64,000 bases of DNA from Gemmatimonadaceae bacterium (GTDB taxonomy: Bacteria > Gemmatimonadota > Gemmatimonadetes > Gemmatimonadales > Gemmatimonadaceae), in the NCBI GenBank assembly GCA_025358925.1, contig JANYHT010000062.1, positions 110,969 to 174,968 of the forward strand, given 5' to 3'. Below, in pieces: positions 19,607 through 27,432 of the stretch. The notes below the pieces were generated by a model. That model was not told the origin of the DNA. It was given only the letters and a program-made list of their open reading frames with translations, and searched no databases. Numbering within the stretch: the stretch's first letter is position 1; each line of letters begins with the position of its first letter. A program made the position numbers and the translations under genes.

Positions 19607-19861
19607 TTGTGCGACCCGAACGTCAACGGAATGAGAATGCACGGCGAAAAAAATGAGTGGCGCCCGGAGGCGCGGACCTCGCTCGACGACGCACGGCGAC
19701 ACGGCACTGCCTTTGTCACGCACTACAACGAAGCGCGCTTACACCGTGCGATCGGTTACATCACCCCGAAAGGAATGGCGTGCGAACTTAGGCCAACGCG
19801 CTTGCGCCAAAAAACCGATGTGCTCCGCCAGCATGGCGCCGCGCCGTCCACATTCGCGTAA
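19607..19861 (+). pseudogene. C-terminal fragment of an IS3/IS481-type transposase
   Basis: Only 84 codons remain. The phrase FVTHYNEARLHRAIGYITP is the classical end of the DDE integrase core of IS3/IS481 elements, where it carries the last acidic-region helix; the rest of the catalytic core and any orfA are absent. The frame opens from a TTG without a ribosome site, so translation is doubtful. It is bracketed by imperfect inverted repeats at 19549 and 19852. Confidence 0.7.
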
Positions 19862-19877
19862 TTCGCGGCTAGCAGTT
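19852..19877 (-). repeat. Right inverted repeat of the mobile-element remnant
   Basis: ATTCGCGTAATTCGCGG at the left end of this block is the near-perfect complement of bases 19558-19574, with one mismatch in 17. The frame of the transposase fragment ends within it. No clear target-site duplication flanks the pair, as expected for an old insertion. Confidence 0.5.
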
Positions 19878-19892
19878 CCAATATCGTGGCGC

Positions 19893-21059
19893 TCACCCCT
19901 CAATCACATGCGGCACAAATTGCGACATGTTATCGGTAATAATGCGTTTCGATTCCCGAATGCCCATGCCCGCCGACTCCTGCCCAATAATCCACGAACC
20001 AATGACTGGATACAGACCATTCATGTTGGGGATCGTCGCCAGACTCTGATACACGTAGCCCTCATCGCCGTAGTCACCCTGCGATTCCATCAGCGTCTGA
20101 TCGAACATCGTCACCGTGACATTTGCGCCTTCGCGCGACAACAGCGGCTTCCTCACGTACGCGTCCCACGTCAACGTGTCGGCCACGTCAAATGACGCCG
20201 GTAACAGATACGGACTGTCGGGAAATAAATCCCACAGTACCGCCAGTAATCCCTTGTTCGACAGCAACATTTTCCACACGGGCTCGATCCACTGCATGTC
20301 CGTGCCGCGTTCCAACACCCCGCGCACAAATCGCTCGTCTTCGTTCATGATCCATTCCCACGGATACAACTTGAAGATGGATTCAATCACCTGATCGTTG
20401 AGATCGGTAAAAAATCCGTCCGACGACATACCGATTTGCGGAATTGTGAGCGTCTCGCATGTAATGCCCGCCTGCTCCGCCGTGTCGCGCAAATACGCGA
20501 GCGTCACCCCGTCCTCGATGTCATCCATGCCCGCGAAATGCAATCGATCACCTTGCAGATACGGCGCCAGCATCTTCCACTGTTCAATCAGTCGCTCGTG
20601 GAGTGAGTTGAACTGATCTTTTGCTGGAAACACATCCTGCAACCAGAACCACTGCGCGAGCGATGCCTCGACCAACGACGTAGGTGTGTCCGCATTGTAC
20701 TCGAGCATTTTCGGCGGGCCCATGCCGTCGTACGCAAAATCGAAACGCCCGTAGAGCGACGGTGGCTCTTGCTGCCATGCTGCAATAATCAGCGGTACGA
20801 CGCGCGCGGGGATGTGCAACTTATCGAAGAGATCGTTATCGATGATGTGTTGCGCGGCTTCCAAGCACATCGCATGCACCTTATTGGTGGCGTCTTCGAG
20901 CTTGAGAATCTCGTCCATCGTAAACGAGTAATACGCCGCTTCATTCCAGTACGCACCTTTGGCCGAATGCCACGCGAGTCCAACGCTCTCCACCTTGCGC
21001 TGCCAATCGGCGCGCACCGGGTTGACCACGCGCTTCACTTGGGCATCTCCCACTGACAT
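19893..21059 (-). CDS. YgiC-like ATP-grasp ligase (glutathionylspermidine synthase family)
   Basis: A 388-residue member of the glutathionylspermidine-synthase C-terminal ATP-grasp family, like E. coli YgiC/YjfC, whose reaction is unknown although they share the amide-ligase fold. Visible landmarks are FDFAYDGMGPPKMLEYNADTP (nucleotide or substrate region), FVRGVLERGTDMQWIEPVWKMLLSNKG and YVRKPLLSREGANV near the C-terminus. I start at ATG 21059, which overlaps the end of the upstream lipoprotein gene by 25 nt; the longer frame adds 18 residues without similarity. The genes before it are a lipoprotein and a YgiB-like protein, matching the ygiB-ygiC pairing known in enterobacteria. Confidence 0.75.
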   Translation of the reverse strand: MSVGDAQVKRVVNPVRADWQRKVESVGLAWHSAKGAYWNEAAYYSFTMDEILKLEDATNKVHAMCLEAAQHIIDNDLFDKLHIPARVVPLIIAAWQQEPPSLYGRFDFAYDGMGPPKMLEYNADTPTSLVEASLAQWFWLQDVFPAKDQFNSLHERLIEQWKMLAPYLQGDRLHFAGMDDIEDGVTLAYLRDTAEQAGITCETLTIPQIGMSSDGFFTDLNDQVIESIFKLYPWEWIMNEDERFVRGVLERGTDMQWIEPVWKMLLSNKGLLAVLWDLFPDSPYLLPASFDVADTLTWDAYVRKPLLSREGANVTVTMFDQTLMESQGDYGDEGYVYQSLATIPNMNGLYPVIGSWIIGQESAGMGIRESKRIITDNMSQFVPHVIEG

Positions 21060-21391
21060 GATAGCGTGTCGCCTTTCACCATTCGAGCGTACCGCGTTGA
21101 ATCCACTTCGCACGACGCACGGAGTCGCGTTTGCACCGCGTACTTGTTATCAACTTCCGTCGTGCCGTCGCCATCCGTGAACAGTTGGGATGTGTGGACC
21201 AGCACATCAATGGTGTCCATGGTAATCGACGCCTGCAACTTGAGTGAATCTTGCACGAACAGCGACTCCGCGGCGGCCTCACTCTTTGCTTGTGCCACCA
21301 TCGCCTCTTCCGCCTGTCGCGCGCGCTCTTCCGCACTCGTGCACGCGCCAACCAGTAACAATGCGAAGACCACCAGTTGCTTTCGCATCAT
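21035..21391 (-). CDS. Small lipoprotein in a YgiB/YgiC-like operon
   Basis: A 118-residue protein with a lipoprotein signal (LLVGAC lipobox, Cys about residue 17). The next 30 residues are a charged Ala/Glu-rich helix, probably a short coiled coil, and the remainder is a small domain with two more cysteines near the C-terminus (ASCEVDS, LSCQWEMP) that could form a disulfide. It starts directly after the YgiB-like gene and overlaps the ligase gene, so the three form one operon. I do not recognise its family. Confidence 0.6.
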   Translation of the reverse strand: MMRKQLVVFALLLVGACTSAEERARQAEEAMVAQAKSEAAAESLFVQDSLKLQASITMDTIDVLVHTSQLFTDGDGTTEVDNKYAVQTRLRASCEVDSTRYARMVKGDTLSCQWEMPK

Positions 21392-21865
21392 TCAGCCTCC
21401 GAGCGACGAATGGCCGGCGCCGATCGCGCCAAATCCACCACGACTCACGGTCGACCCAGAACGCGCGCCGGCGATCGACGCCGGTCGCGATGTAATGGCT
21501 GACATGCGCGATGGCGACAGCACCGTACCGCGCGGCGTGACCACGCCGGCGTAGGCGCTCGCCCGTGAGTCGAGCGACCGATATGATTGCGCGTACGATG
21601 ACATCGGGGCCGAATACACGGTTCCACCGCGCGCTACGTAGCTGCTGTATCGACTGAAGTAAAACGGGTATGGACTGGGATAGAGCATCGGAATCCAGGC
21701 GCCGTGATAACGATATCCGCCGCCCTGCACGGCCTGCTCGCAGGCGGGCTGGTTGAACGTGCGCGTGCTGCATGGATCAATCGCGGGCGTAGCGTCATTA
21801 CAGGCTGCAGCGCCGAGGATGAGGCTGTTCAGGAACAACAGTTGGATGTTGGCGGATTTCTTCAT
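21392..21865 (-). CDS. YgiB-like (DUF1190) lipoprotein
   Basis: A 157-residue protein with a signal and a lipobox-like GAAAC near residue 22. Features recalling E. coli YgiB are paired cysteine motifs early on (IDPCSTRTFNQPACEQAV), a WIPMLYPSPY segment like YgiB WMPLM, and a C-terminus of the form TVSRGGFG...LGG, matching YgiB TVTRGGFG...MGG. The middle is Ser/Tyr/Arg-rich. It is first in the operon with a lipoprotein and the YgiC-like ligase. The hairpin at 21951-21985 lies upstream and separates it from the next gene. Confidence 0.62.
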   Translation of the reverse strand: MKKSANIQLLFLNSLILGAAACNDATPAIDPCSTRTFNQPACEQAVQGGGYRYHGAWIPMLYPSPYPFYFSRYSSYVARGGTVYSAPMSSYAQSYRSLDSRASAYAGVVTPRGTVLSPSRMSAITSRPASIAGARSGSTVSRGGFGAIGAGHSSLGG

Positions 21866-21950
21866 GGTCGGAGCGGAGGAACCAAGGGTGTATGCTCAAT
21901 ATTACGACAGATGTCGATAAATGATGCCAGCGCGCCACTTATCGTAAGCA

Positions 21951-21985
21951 AAGAACCCCACTCTCGGCGCGAGAGCGGGGTTCTT
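21951..21985 (-). terminator. Hairpin terminator after the lipoprotein gene at 22016
   Basis: AAGAACCCC and GGGGTTCTT close a stem that continues with CTCTCG/CGAGAG around a GCG loop, with one A-C mismatch. On the minus strand it starts 31 nt beyond the stop codon of the 22016-23044 gene and is followed by a moderately T-rich stretch. The A/U-rich base of the stem on both strands allows action in either direction. Confidence 0.7.
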
Positions 21986-22015
21986 CTTGTCGCATGGTTC
22001 AATGATAAAAACTCG

Positions 22016-23044
22016 TTACGGGCACACCACGTTGATGACTTTGCCGCCGCCATGATGGCCAGGATTGTCCTGATACACGCCGTCATGATGCACGGTGACC
22101 ATCTGTTTGATGTCGCCGCTAATCGCGTTGCCGTTCTTAATCACTTTGCTCGTGACGATGATCAGTACGTCGTCCGGAATCGTCTCTGGCGGGTTTGAAC
22201 TATTGCCCGGCAGACTGGTCCACGTACCACCGCACACGTTCGTTGATGTGTCGGCATACCCCTTGAACGATGCGACGCCGCTGCTTACAACACCCGACAT
22301 CGTGTTGTTCTTCCACCACTGTGAGCCCCAAAAGTTGACGATGTCGTTGACCGCATGCGCTTCAACATCGCCGATGACGAACATGGCAACCTGCCGTACT
22401 GGCGGAGCCACCGTGTACGTCACGGTGTAGCAAAAGCTCAGGCCTGACGGGTTGCCGGTGGAGGGAACGTTATTAATGTCTTTGGAGCCCAAATTTGGGT
22501 AATCATCATTGTACACGGTAAAAGTGACCAGATTGTCCGCGCCGGCAACGAAACCAGTGTTACGACTGAATGCCACTCCGCCCACAGTCTTGAAGTTGCC
22601 GTATGTGCTTCCATCGGCTTGGTTTGGTGGATATCCACCAGCGCCACTGTCGAAAAACGCTCCGCCTCCGCCATTGATGATCACGTCGTTATCTGCCAAC
22701 ACGTGACCGGCAACGGCGATGTTCGTCGCACCGGCCGGAACGCTGAACGTGGTGGTGTAAGCGTCAACGGCAAGCCGCGTACGGTCCGTGCTCGATGTTG
22801 CGGTCTTGCCGACCCAAAGACCTGAACCGACGGGCGCGGCCCACGAGTCGTTCTTCGGCGTGATAACCATGTTATTGCCATCGGACCCGCTGCAGACTTG
22901 CGCGCCGCTGGCAATGGAAGCGACGGCGTACGACGGCCGGTTCGGCGCGGCGACCACGCTCGTTACTGACTGGTCGCTGCACGCGGCCAGCGCTACCGAG
23001 ACGAGTGAAAACACCAATCCGGTATACAACATCCTCTGCTTCAT
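22016..23044 (-). CDS. Secreted lipoprotein of unknown function
   Basis: A 342-residue protein starting MKQRMLYTG with a lipobox (LAAC, Cys about 21). The remainder is Gly/Asn/Ser/Val-rich and probably beta-sandwich; one stretch (about residues 125-150) is a glycine-rich loop with INGGGGAFFDSGAGGY. Asp/Asn-rich turns suggest calcium binding but no defined motif is present. ATG 23044 is chosen because it gives a signal peptide and has a purine-rich GAGGACGGG upstream; the longer frame would bury the signal. Followed by the hairpin at 21951-21985. Confidence 0.6.
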   Translation of the reverse strand: MKQRMLYTGLVFSLVSVALAACSDQSVTSVVAAPNRPSYAVASIASGAQVCSGSDGNNMVITPKNDSWAAPVGSGLWVGKTATSSTDRTRLAVDAYTTTFSVPAGATNIAVAGHVLADNDVIINGGGGAFFDSGAGGYPPNQADGSTYGNFKTVGGVAFSRNTGFVAGADNLVTFTVYNDDYPNLGSKDINNVPSTGNPSGLSFCYTVTYTVAPPVRQVAMFVIGDVEAHAVNDIVNFWGSQWWKNNTMSGVVSSGVASFKGYADTSTNVCGGTWTSLPGNSSNPPETIPDDVLIIVTSKVIKNGNAISGDIKQMVTVHHDGVYQDNPGHHGGGKVINVVCP

Positions 23045-23490
23045 CGAACCCGTCCTCGGGAAATGATGGGGGAAAATCGGCGTTAAAACCGTCTTAAGTC
23101 TTTTAGTTCCGCAAATACGGTGCCCGAACCAAACCAGTGTATACATCTCGTTCGCAGCGCGGCTCAGTTTCCATGGCCAAAACATAAGTGACTGCTAGTC
23201 AACAGTTTATAGTCCACACAGCTATACTGCAGGCTCAAGAATTTTGCATCCGCGTTAGATAATGTCGACTATTGGTGTATGTGCGTTGCATCACCCATAT
23301 GGTGCGGAGTCGACAGCCTTCGGACTTGAGTTTCGTGCGCAACATTCGCTTTCTCCTCGGTTCAATCACTGCGTAATAACAGGTAGTGCGAGAGCCGATA
23401 ACACCAAACGCGCCTTGAACCAACACTGCGAGTCCGCCAGACTCCAGCTTCTCACACCAACTTTCTGTGGCCGTCTCCGTTACTCAATCA
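23045..23490. other. Divergent intergenic region without a gene
   Basis: 446 bases between the lipoprotein gene and the exporter gene. The segment is more AT-rich than its surroundings, especially 23080-23260, as expected for two divergent promoters. A TATACT at 23223 could be a -10 element for the rightward gene, but no convincing -35 sits at 16-18 bases. No operator palindrome or regulator gene is seen nearby. Confidence 0.4.
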
Positions 23491-25077
23491 ATGCCAGCGG
23501 CGACCGACGAGGTCTCCGCTGTCCGTTGGTTCATCCTCCTCGGGCTCATCACCGCCGCGATCATGGAGGTACTCGACACGACCATCATCAACGTGTCGCT
23601 GCCGCAGATGGCCGGCAATTTGGGTGCCACCCAAGAAGAAATCGCGTGGGTGAGTACATCGTACATCTTGTCGAACGTCATCGTCCTACCGATGACCGCG
23701 TTCTTCACCGAGCGGTTTGGCCGCAAAAATTATCTAACATTTTCGATCATCCTCTTCATCGTCGCGTCGTTTCTGTGCGGAACGTCGCATTCGTTGGGCG
23801 AGATCATTTTGTGGCGTTTGTTGCAAGGCGCGGGAGGCGCGGCGTTGCTCTCCACCGCACAAGCCACGCTGCGACAGATTTTCAAGCGCGAAGAACAAGC
23901 GATGGTGCAATCCATCTTTCTGCTTGGCGTCATCGTAGCACCAACGCTTGGGCCCACGCTCGGCGGATGGATTACCGACAATTACACATGGAATTGGTGC
24001 TTCTTTATCAACGTACCAATCGGGATCGCATCGGCGTATTTAGTGACCACGTTTTTGCACGACCCACCGCAACAGCAACGGCGCAGTGGCTCCGTCGACT
24101 GGTTGGGCATCAGTTTGTTGATTTCGGGTGTCGGATCGTTGCAGTACGTGTTGGAGGAAGGCAATAAGCATGACTGGTTCGACGACGCGACTTTGGTGCG
24201 TCTCGCAGTGCTCTCGGCGGTTTCGCTGGCGACGTTGGTGTGGTGGCAATTATCTTCGCGCAATAAACATCCAATCATCGACTTCCACGTGTTGAAAAAC
24301 CGTGACTTGTCCGCTTCCCTCTTTTTGTTCGTTGCCCTCGGTTTCGGGTTGTTTGGAGGCACCTTTCTGTTTCCCCTGTTCACGCAAAGCATTCTAGGCT
24401 TTACACCAACAGAGACTGGGCTGACGATGTTGCCTGGTGGTCTCGCCACGGCCGCACTCGCGCTCACGTGCGGAAAGTTGTTGAGCGGCACCAGGCCGAA
24501 AGTCGACCCGCGAGCACTAATTTTCATGGGCGTCGTGCTATTCGTGGCAAGCATGTGGACGATGGGTCATCTCACATCGCAGGCGGGCGAAGCAGATGCA
24601 CGGTGGGCGCTTATCATTCGCGGCGCGGCAATGGGTTTACTGTTCGCCCCGATCAATAACGCGGCGTTTGGCAGCTTGCGTTCGCAGGACGCGCAGCAGG
24701 CCGCCGGATTGATTAGCCTCTCGCGCCAGCTCGGAGGCTCGTTTGGTATTGCAATATTGAGTACGTATCTCACGCGGCACATCGAGATTCATCGTGCCGA
24801 TCTGGTCGCCAACACAGTGGTCGGATCGCAAGCGTTTGACTCTCGCTACGAAGGGCTCTATCGCACGCTTATCACGCATGGCGCGTCGCCACAGGCCGCG
24901 CAGTTGGGCGCGTACAAAATCATTGACGGTGGATTGATGAAGCAGGCGTCGATGCTAGCGTACAACGATGCATGGTTCTTGATTCTGATTGTCTTCCTTT
25001 TCGCGTCGCCCGCGATCATGGCGCTGCACAAGCCCTCCGCGCGTGCCGACAATCGGGCCGCAATGGATGCGCACTAA
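23491..25077 (+). CDS. EmrB/QacA-type multidrug exporter (MFS, DHA2 family)
   Basis: A 528-residue major-facilitator protein of the 14-helix drug-efflux family. The signature LDTTIINVSLPQMAG occurs in helix 1, followed by WVSTSYILSNVIVLP, and FGRKNYL between helices 2 and 3; motif C is seen as GVIVAPTLGPTLGGWI. It should use the proton gradient to export hydrophobic compounds. EmrA-like adaptor and TolC genes are not next to it. ATG 23491 and GTG 23467 are both possible; neither has a clear ribosome site. Confidence 0.82.
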   Translation: MPAATDEVSAVRWFILLGLITAAIMEVLDTTIINVSLPQMAGNLGATQEEIAWVSTSYILSNVIVLPMTAFFTERFGRKNYLTFSIILFIVASFLCGTSHSLGEIILWRLLQGAGGAALLSTAQATLRQIFKREEQAMVQSIFLLGVIVAPTLGPTLGGWITDNYTWNWCFFINVPIGIASAYLVTTFLHDPPQQQRRSGSVDWLGISLLISGVGSLQYVLEEGNKHDWFDDATLVRLAVLSAVSLATLVWWQLSSRNKHPIIDFHVLKNRDLSASLFLFVALGFGLFGGTFLFPLFTQSILGFTPTETGLTMLPGGLATAALALTCGKLLSGTRPKVDPRALIFMGVVLFVASMWTMGHLTSQAGEADARWALIIRGAAMGLLFAPINNAAFGSLRSQDAQQAAGLISLSRQLGGSFGIAILSTYLTRHIEIHRADLVANTVVGSQAFDSRYEGLYRTLITHGASPQAAQLGAYKIIDGGLMKQASMLAYNDAWFLILIVFLFASPAIMALHKPSARADNRAAMDAH

Positions 25078-25172
25078 ACCACCTCGCGTTTTCCGGATCT
25101 TGACTCATCCTTCATAACCCGTCGTACGCGCAACTCGGCGCCATCGCAGCGATTTCTGCGTTAGGCGGTGCC

Positions 25173-25904
25173 GTGAATTCCATTGCTGGCGGTGGAACGT
25201 TGCTCACGTTCCCGGCACTCTTGGGGCTCGGCGTGCCGGCGATCGCCGCAAATGCGACGAGCACTGTGGCGCTGTGGCCAGGCTCGATTGCCAGCATGTG
25301 GGGGTATCGCAAAGAGCTCGTAGGCGCCGAGCGCTGGGCGGCGAAATTGGCGGTGCCAAGTTTGCTTGGTGGATTGGGTGGCGCGGCGCTTCTGCTCATC
25401 ACCCCTGAAGCACGATTTCGCGCGCTCGTACCGTGGCTCGTGCTTGGCGCGACGCTGCTGTTCGCGGTTCAAGGCCCGCTCATGAAGTGGTTGCGACGAC
25501 GACAGGCGGAGACGGTAGTTGGCGCGGCAACCCGCCCCATCGAACCGAGCATCCCCATGCTGATCGGGCAACTGTGCGTCGGTATTTATGGCGGGTACTT
25601 TGGTGCTGGCGCGGGCATCGTGATGCTCGCCGTTTTTGGACTGATGGGCTTGACCAACATTCACCAGATGAATGGTCTCAAGAATTTCAACGGCATCTGC
25701 TTTAACGGCGTTGCCGCGATTTCGTTTGCATTGATGGGACTCGTGAATTGGCCGATCGCGATGGTGATGGCCACAGGATCGATTGCGGGCGGATACGTCA
25801 TGTCTGGTCTCGCGCAGAAAGTCCCGCAAGCGTGGGTGCGCAATGCGGTCACGCTGATTGGCGTTGGCAGTGCGATCTGGCTGTTCGCCACACGAACGGC
25901 GTAA
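25173..25904 (+). CDS. TauE/SafE (TSUP) family membrane transporter
   Basis: At least 243 residues with about seven hydrophobic helices and the TSUP N-terminal signature SIAGGGTLLTFPALLGLGVP. A second GGYFGAGAGIVMLAVFGL lies near the middle, matching the inverted-repeat design of the family, which moves sulfite, sulfonates or other anions. The frame stays open back to 25104 and the added residues (YAQLGAIAAISALGG) complete the first helix, but no ATG, GTG, TTG or CTG occurs there. The true start may therefore be a rare ATT or ATC, or the sequence may carry an error; GTG 25173 is the conservative choice. Confidence 0.75.
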   Translation: MNSIAGGGTLLTFPALLGLGVPAIAANATSTVALWPGSIASMWGYRKELVGAERWAAKLAVPSLLGGLGGAALLLITPEARFRALVPWLVLGATLLFAVQGPLMKWLRRRQAETVVGAATRPIEPSIPMLIGQLCVGIYGGYFGAGAGIVMLAVFGLMGLTNIHQMNGLKNFNGICFNGVAAISFALMGLVNWPIAMVMATGSIAGGYVMSGLAQKVPQAWVRNAVTLIGVGSAIWLFATRTA

Positions 25905-25931
25905 CTACGAAATATCACCCACGATCACGCT

Positions 25932-26531
25932 ATGGAAATAGATCCGCTCGACGCGGTCCCGTCGCCCGCCTCTGATCACGAAGCGAACCGCAGTCGGCTC
26001 AACACTCGCGTGGCCATCACGGTCGCGCTGCTCGCCACGTTCATGGGCATCTGCAAAGTGAAGGACGACAATCTCGTCCAAGCAATGCAACAGGCGCAGG
26101 CGGATCGCGTCGATCACTGGAGCTACTACCAAGCAAAAAATATTCGCGCAGAGGTGGCGCATGCGACGGCCGATCAACTGCGCGCGCAGTTACCAGCGAA
26201 GCTCGCGCTGCAAAGCGAGGCGATGCGCAGCGCCATCGTGCGCTACGACTCCATCGCGAGAAATGAGGACGGCAAAAAGGAAACGGTGCGTCAACAAGCG
26301 CTGCAAGACCAAGCAACCTACGACGCGCTGAACTATCGAGATGATCAGTTCGATCTCAGCGACGCAATGGCTGCACTCGCCATTTCCATGCTCGCCATGA
26401 CCTCTCTCACGCAAAAGCGTTGGTTATATCTCGCGGCACTCGTGCCAACGGCGCTCGGCGTGCTGATGGGACTAGCCGGGCTGATGGGGTGGCATGTGCA
26501 CTCCGATATCTTGGCGCGCCTGCTCTCATGA
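25932..26531 (+). CDS. DUF4337 family membrane protein
   Basis: A 199-residue protein with one N-terminal helix (about residues 27-45) and two C-terminal ones (about 145-162 and 165-185). Between them is a charged helical loop containing DHWSYYQAKNIRAEV, the hallmark of DUF4337 proteins, whose role is unknown. The start of the next reading frame at 26528 overlaps its stop by 4 nt, so it may be co-transcribed with the lipoprotein gene that follows. Confidence 0.72.
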   Translation: MEIDPLDAVPSPASDHEANRSRLNTRVAITVALLATFMGICKVKDDNLVQAMQQAQADRVDHWSYYQAKNIRAEVAHATADQLRAQLPAKLALQSEAMRSAIVRYDSIARNEDGKKETVRQQALQDQATYDALNYRDDQFDLSDAMAALAISMLAMTSLTQKRWLYLAALVPTALGVLMGLAGLMGWHVHSDILARLLS

Positions 26532-26581
26532 GCCGTCAACGTCGAGGGCGTTCAGATCGCTATAGTCGAACTAATTTTTTT

Positions 26582-27406
26582 ATGTCGCAGCATATTGTGC
26601 AGCATATTGTACGGATCATCGTGCCGTGTTTCCTCGTCGGTGCGGCCATCTCCGGGTGCGCGAGCGTGTATCAACTCCCACCAGCGCCAGCGGTCGGCGC
26701 CGATGATCCTCGCGCGGTACAACCTGAACGACCCAGCGTTGCCACGCACGCGGGAACGGTTGCGCCAGGCTACGTGGAGATCGAGTCCGGCATCGAACGC
26801 GATGCCAACGCTGACCATATCTACGCCGAGCAAGCGCCGACGCTGCTTAAGTTCGGGGTGACTTCGCGGGTGCAACTCGCGGTGCTCGTGCCGATCGCTC
26901 GCGCGACAGGCGTGAAGGCGGGCATTGGTGATGTAAACGTGGGCGTGAAGTGGCGCGTGCTTGAGCATCATCCGTTCTGGAGTGACATCGCACTTTTACC
27001 GTCTGTGACGTTCTCCACTGGCGGCGCGCGCGGCTCGGGCTCGACCGCCGCAAGTTTACTGCTGATCAATAGCCGCACGTTCGGCCCGGTCAGTGTTGAC
27101 CTCAACGTTGGCAGGACGTGGCGCACTGGCGATGGTGCGACTGTGCCGGGCACCTCGACCTTCTGGACCGCTGCTACCTCCGCACCCGTTCGCGGTCCCA
27201 TTGGTTGGGAGCTCGAGTGTTTTGGCTATCCCGGAACCGGTGGTGCGGCAGGGAGCGTGCCGATTGTCGCCATTCTCACGGGTCCAACGTGGCTCGTGCA
27301 TCGTGCACTCTCGCTCGATGTTGGCATGATCGCGCCAATTGTCGGACCACAACCGCGCGCTGTGTACGTTGGGATTACCACGAACCTCGGGCGCCTGCTG
27401 TTCTGA
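26582..27406 (+). CDS. Outer-membrane lipoprotein resembling MetA-pathway transporters
   Basis: A 274-residue protein. ATG 26582 gives a lipoprotein signal with ISGC; the frame extends back to an ATG at 26528 that overlaps the previous stop, but this would add an Arg-rich leader. The body has GYVEIESGIERD, LKFGVTSRVQLAVLVPI and GIGDVNVGVKW, the pattern of the Phenol_MetA_deg family of beta-barrel proteins. Such proteins may pass hydrophobic compounds. Nothing nearby points to an aromatic pathway, so the substrate is unknown. Confidence 0.6.
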   Translation: MSQHIVQHIVRIIVPCFLVGAAISGCASVYQLPPAPAVGADDPRAVQPERPSVATHAGTVAPGYVEIESGIERDANADHIYAEQAPTLLKFGVTSRVQLAVLVPIARATGVKAGIGDVNVGVKWRVLEHHPFWSDIALLPSVTFSTGGARGSGSTAASLLLINSRTFGPVSVDLNVGRTWRTGDGATVPGTSTFWTAATSAPVRGPIGWELECFGYPGTGGAAGSVPIVAILTGPTWLVHRALSLDVGMIAPIVGPQPRAVYVGITTNLGRLLF

Positions 27407-27432
27407 TCACGTGTCGCGCGTAATTTTCCGCG

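Noticed and set aside
23245..23265. TTGCAT and TAGATAATG as a promoter for the exporter gene
   Set aside because: The two boxes are only six bases apart, so they cannot act together as a sigma-70 promoter.
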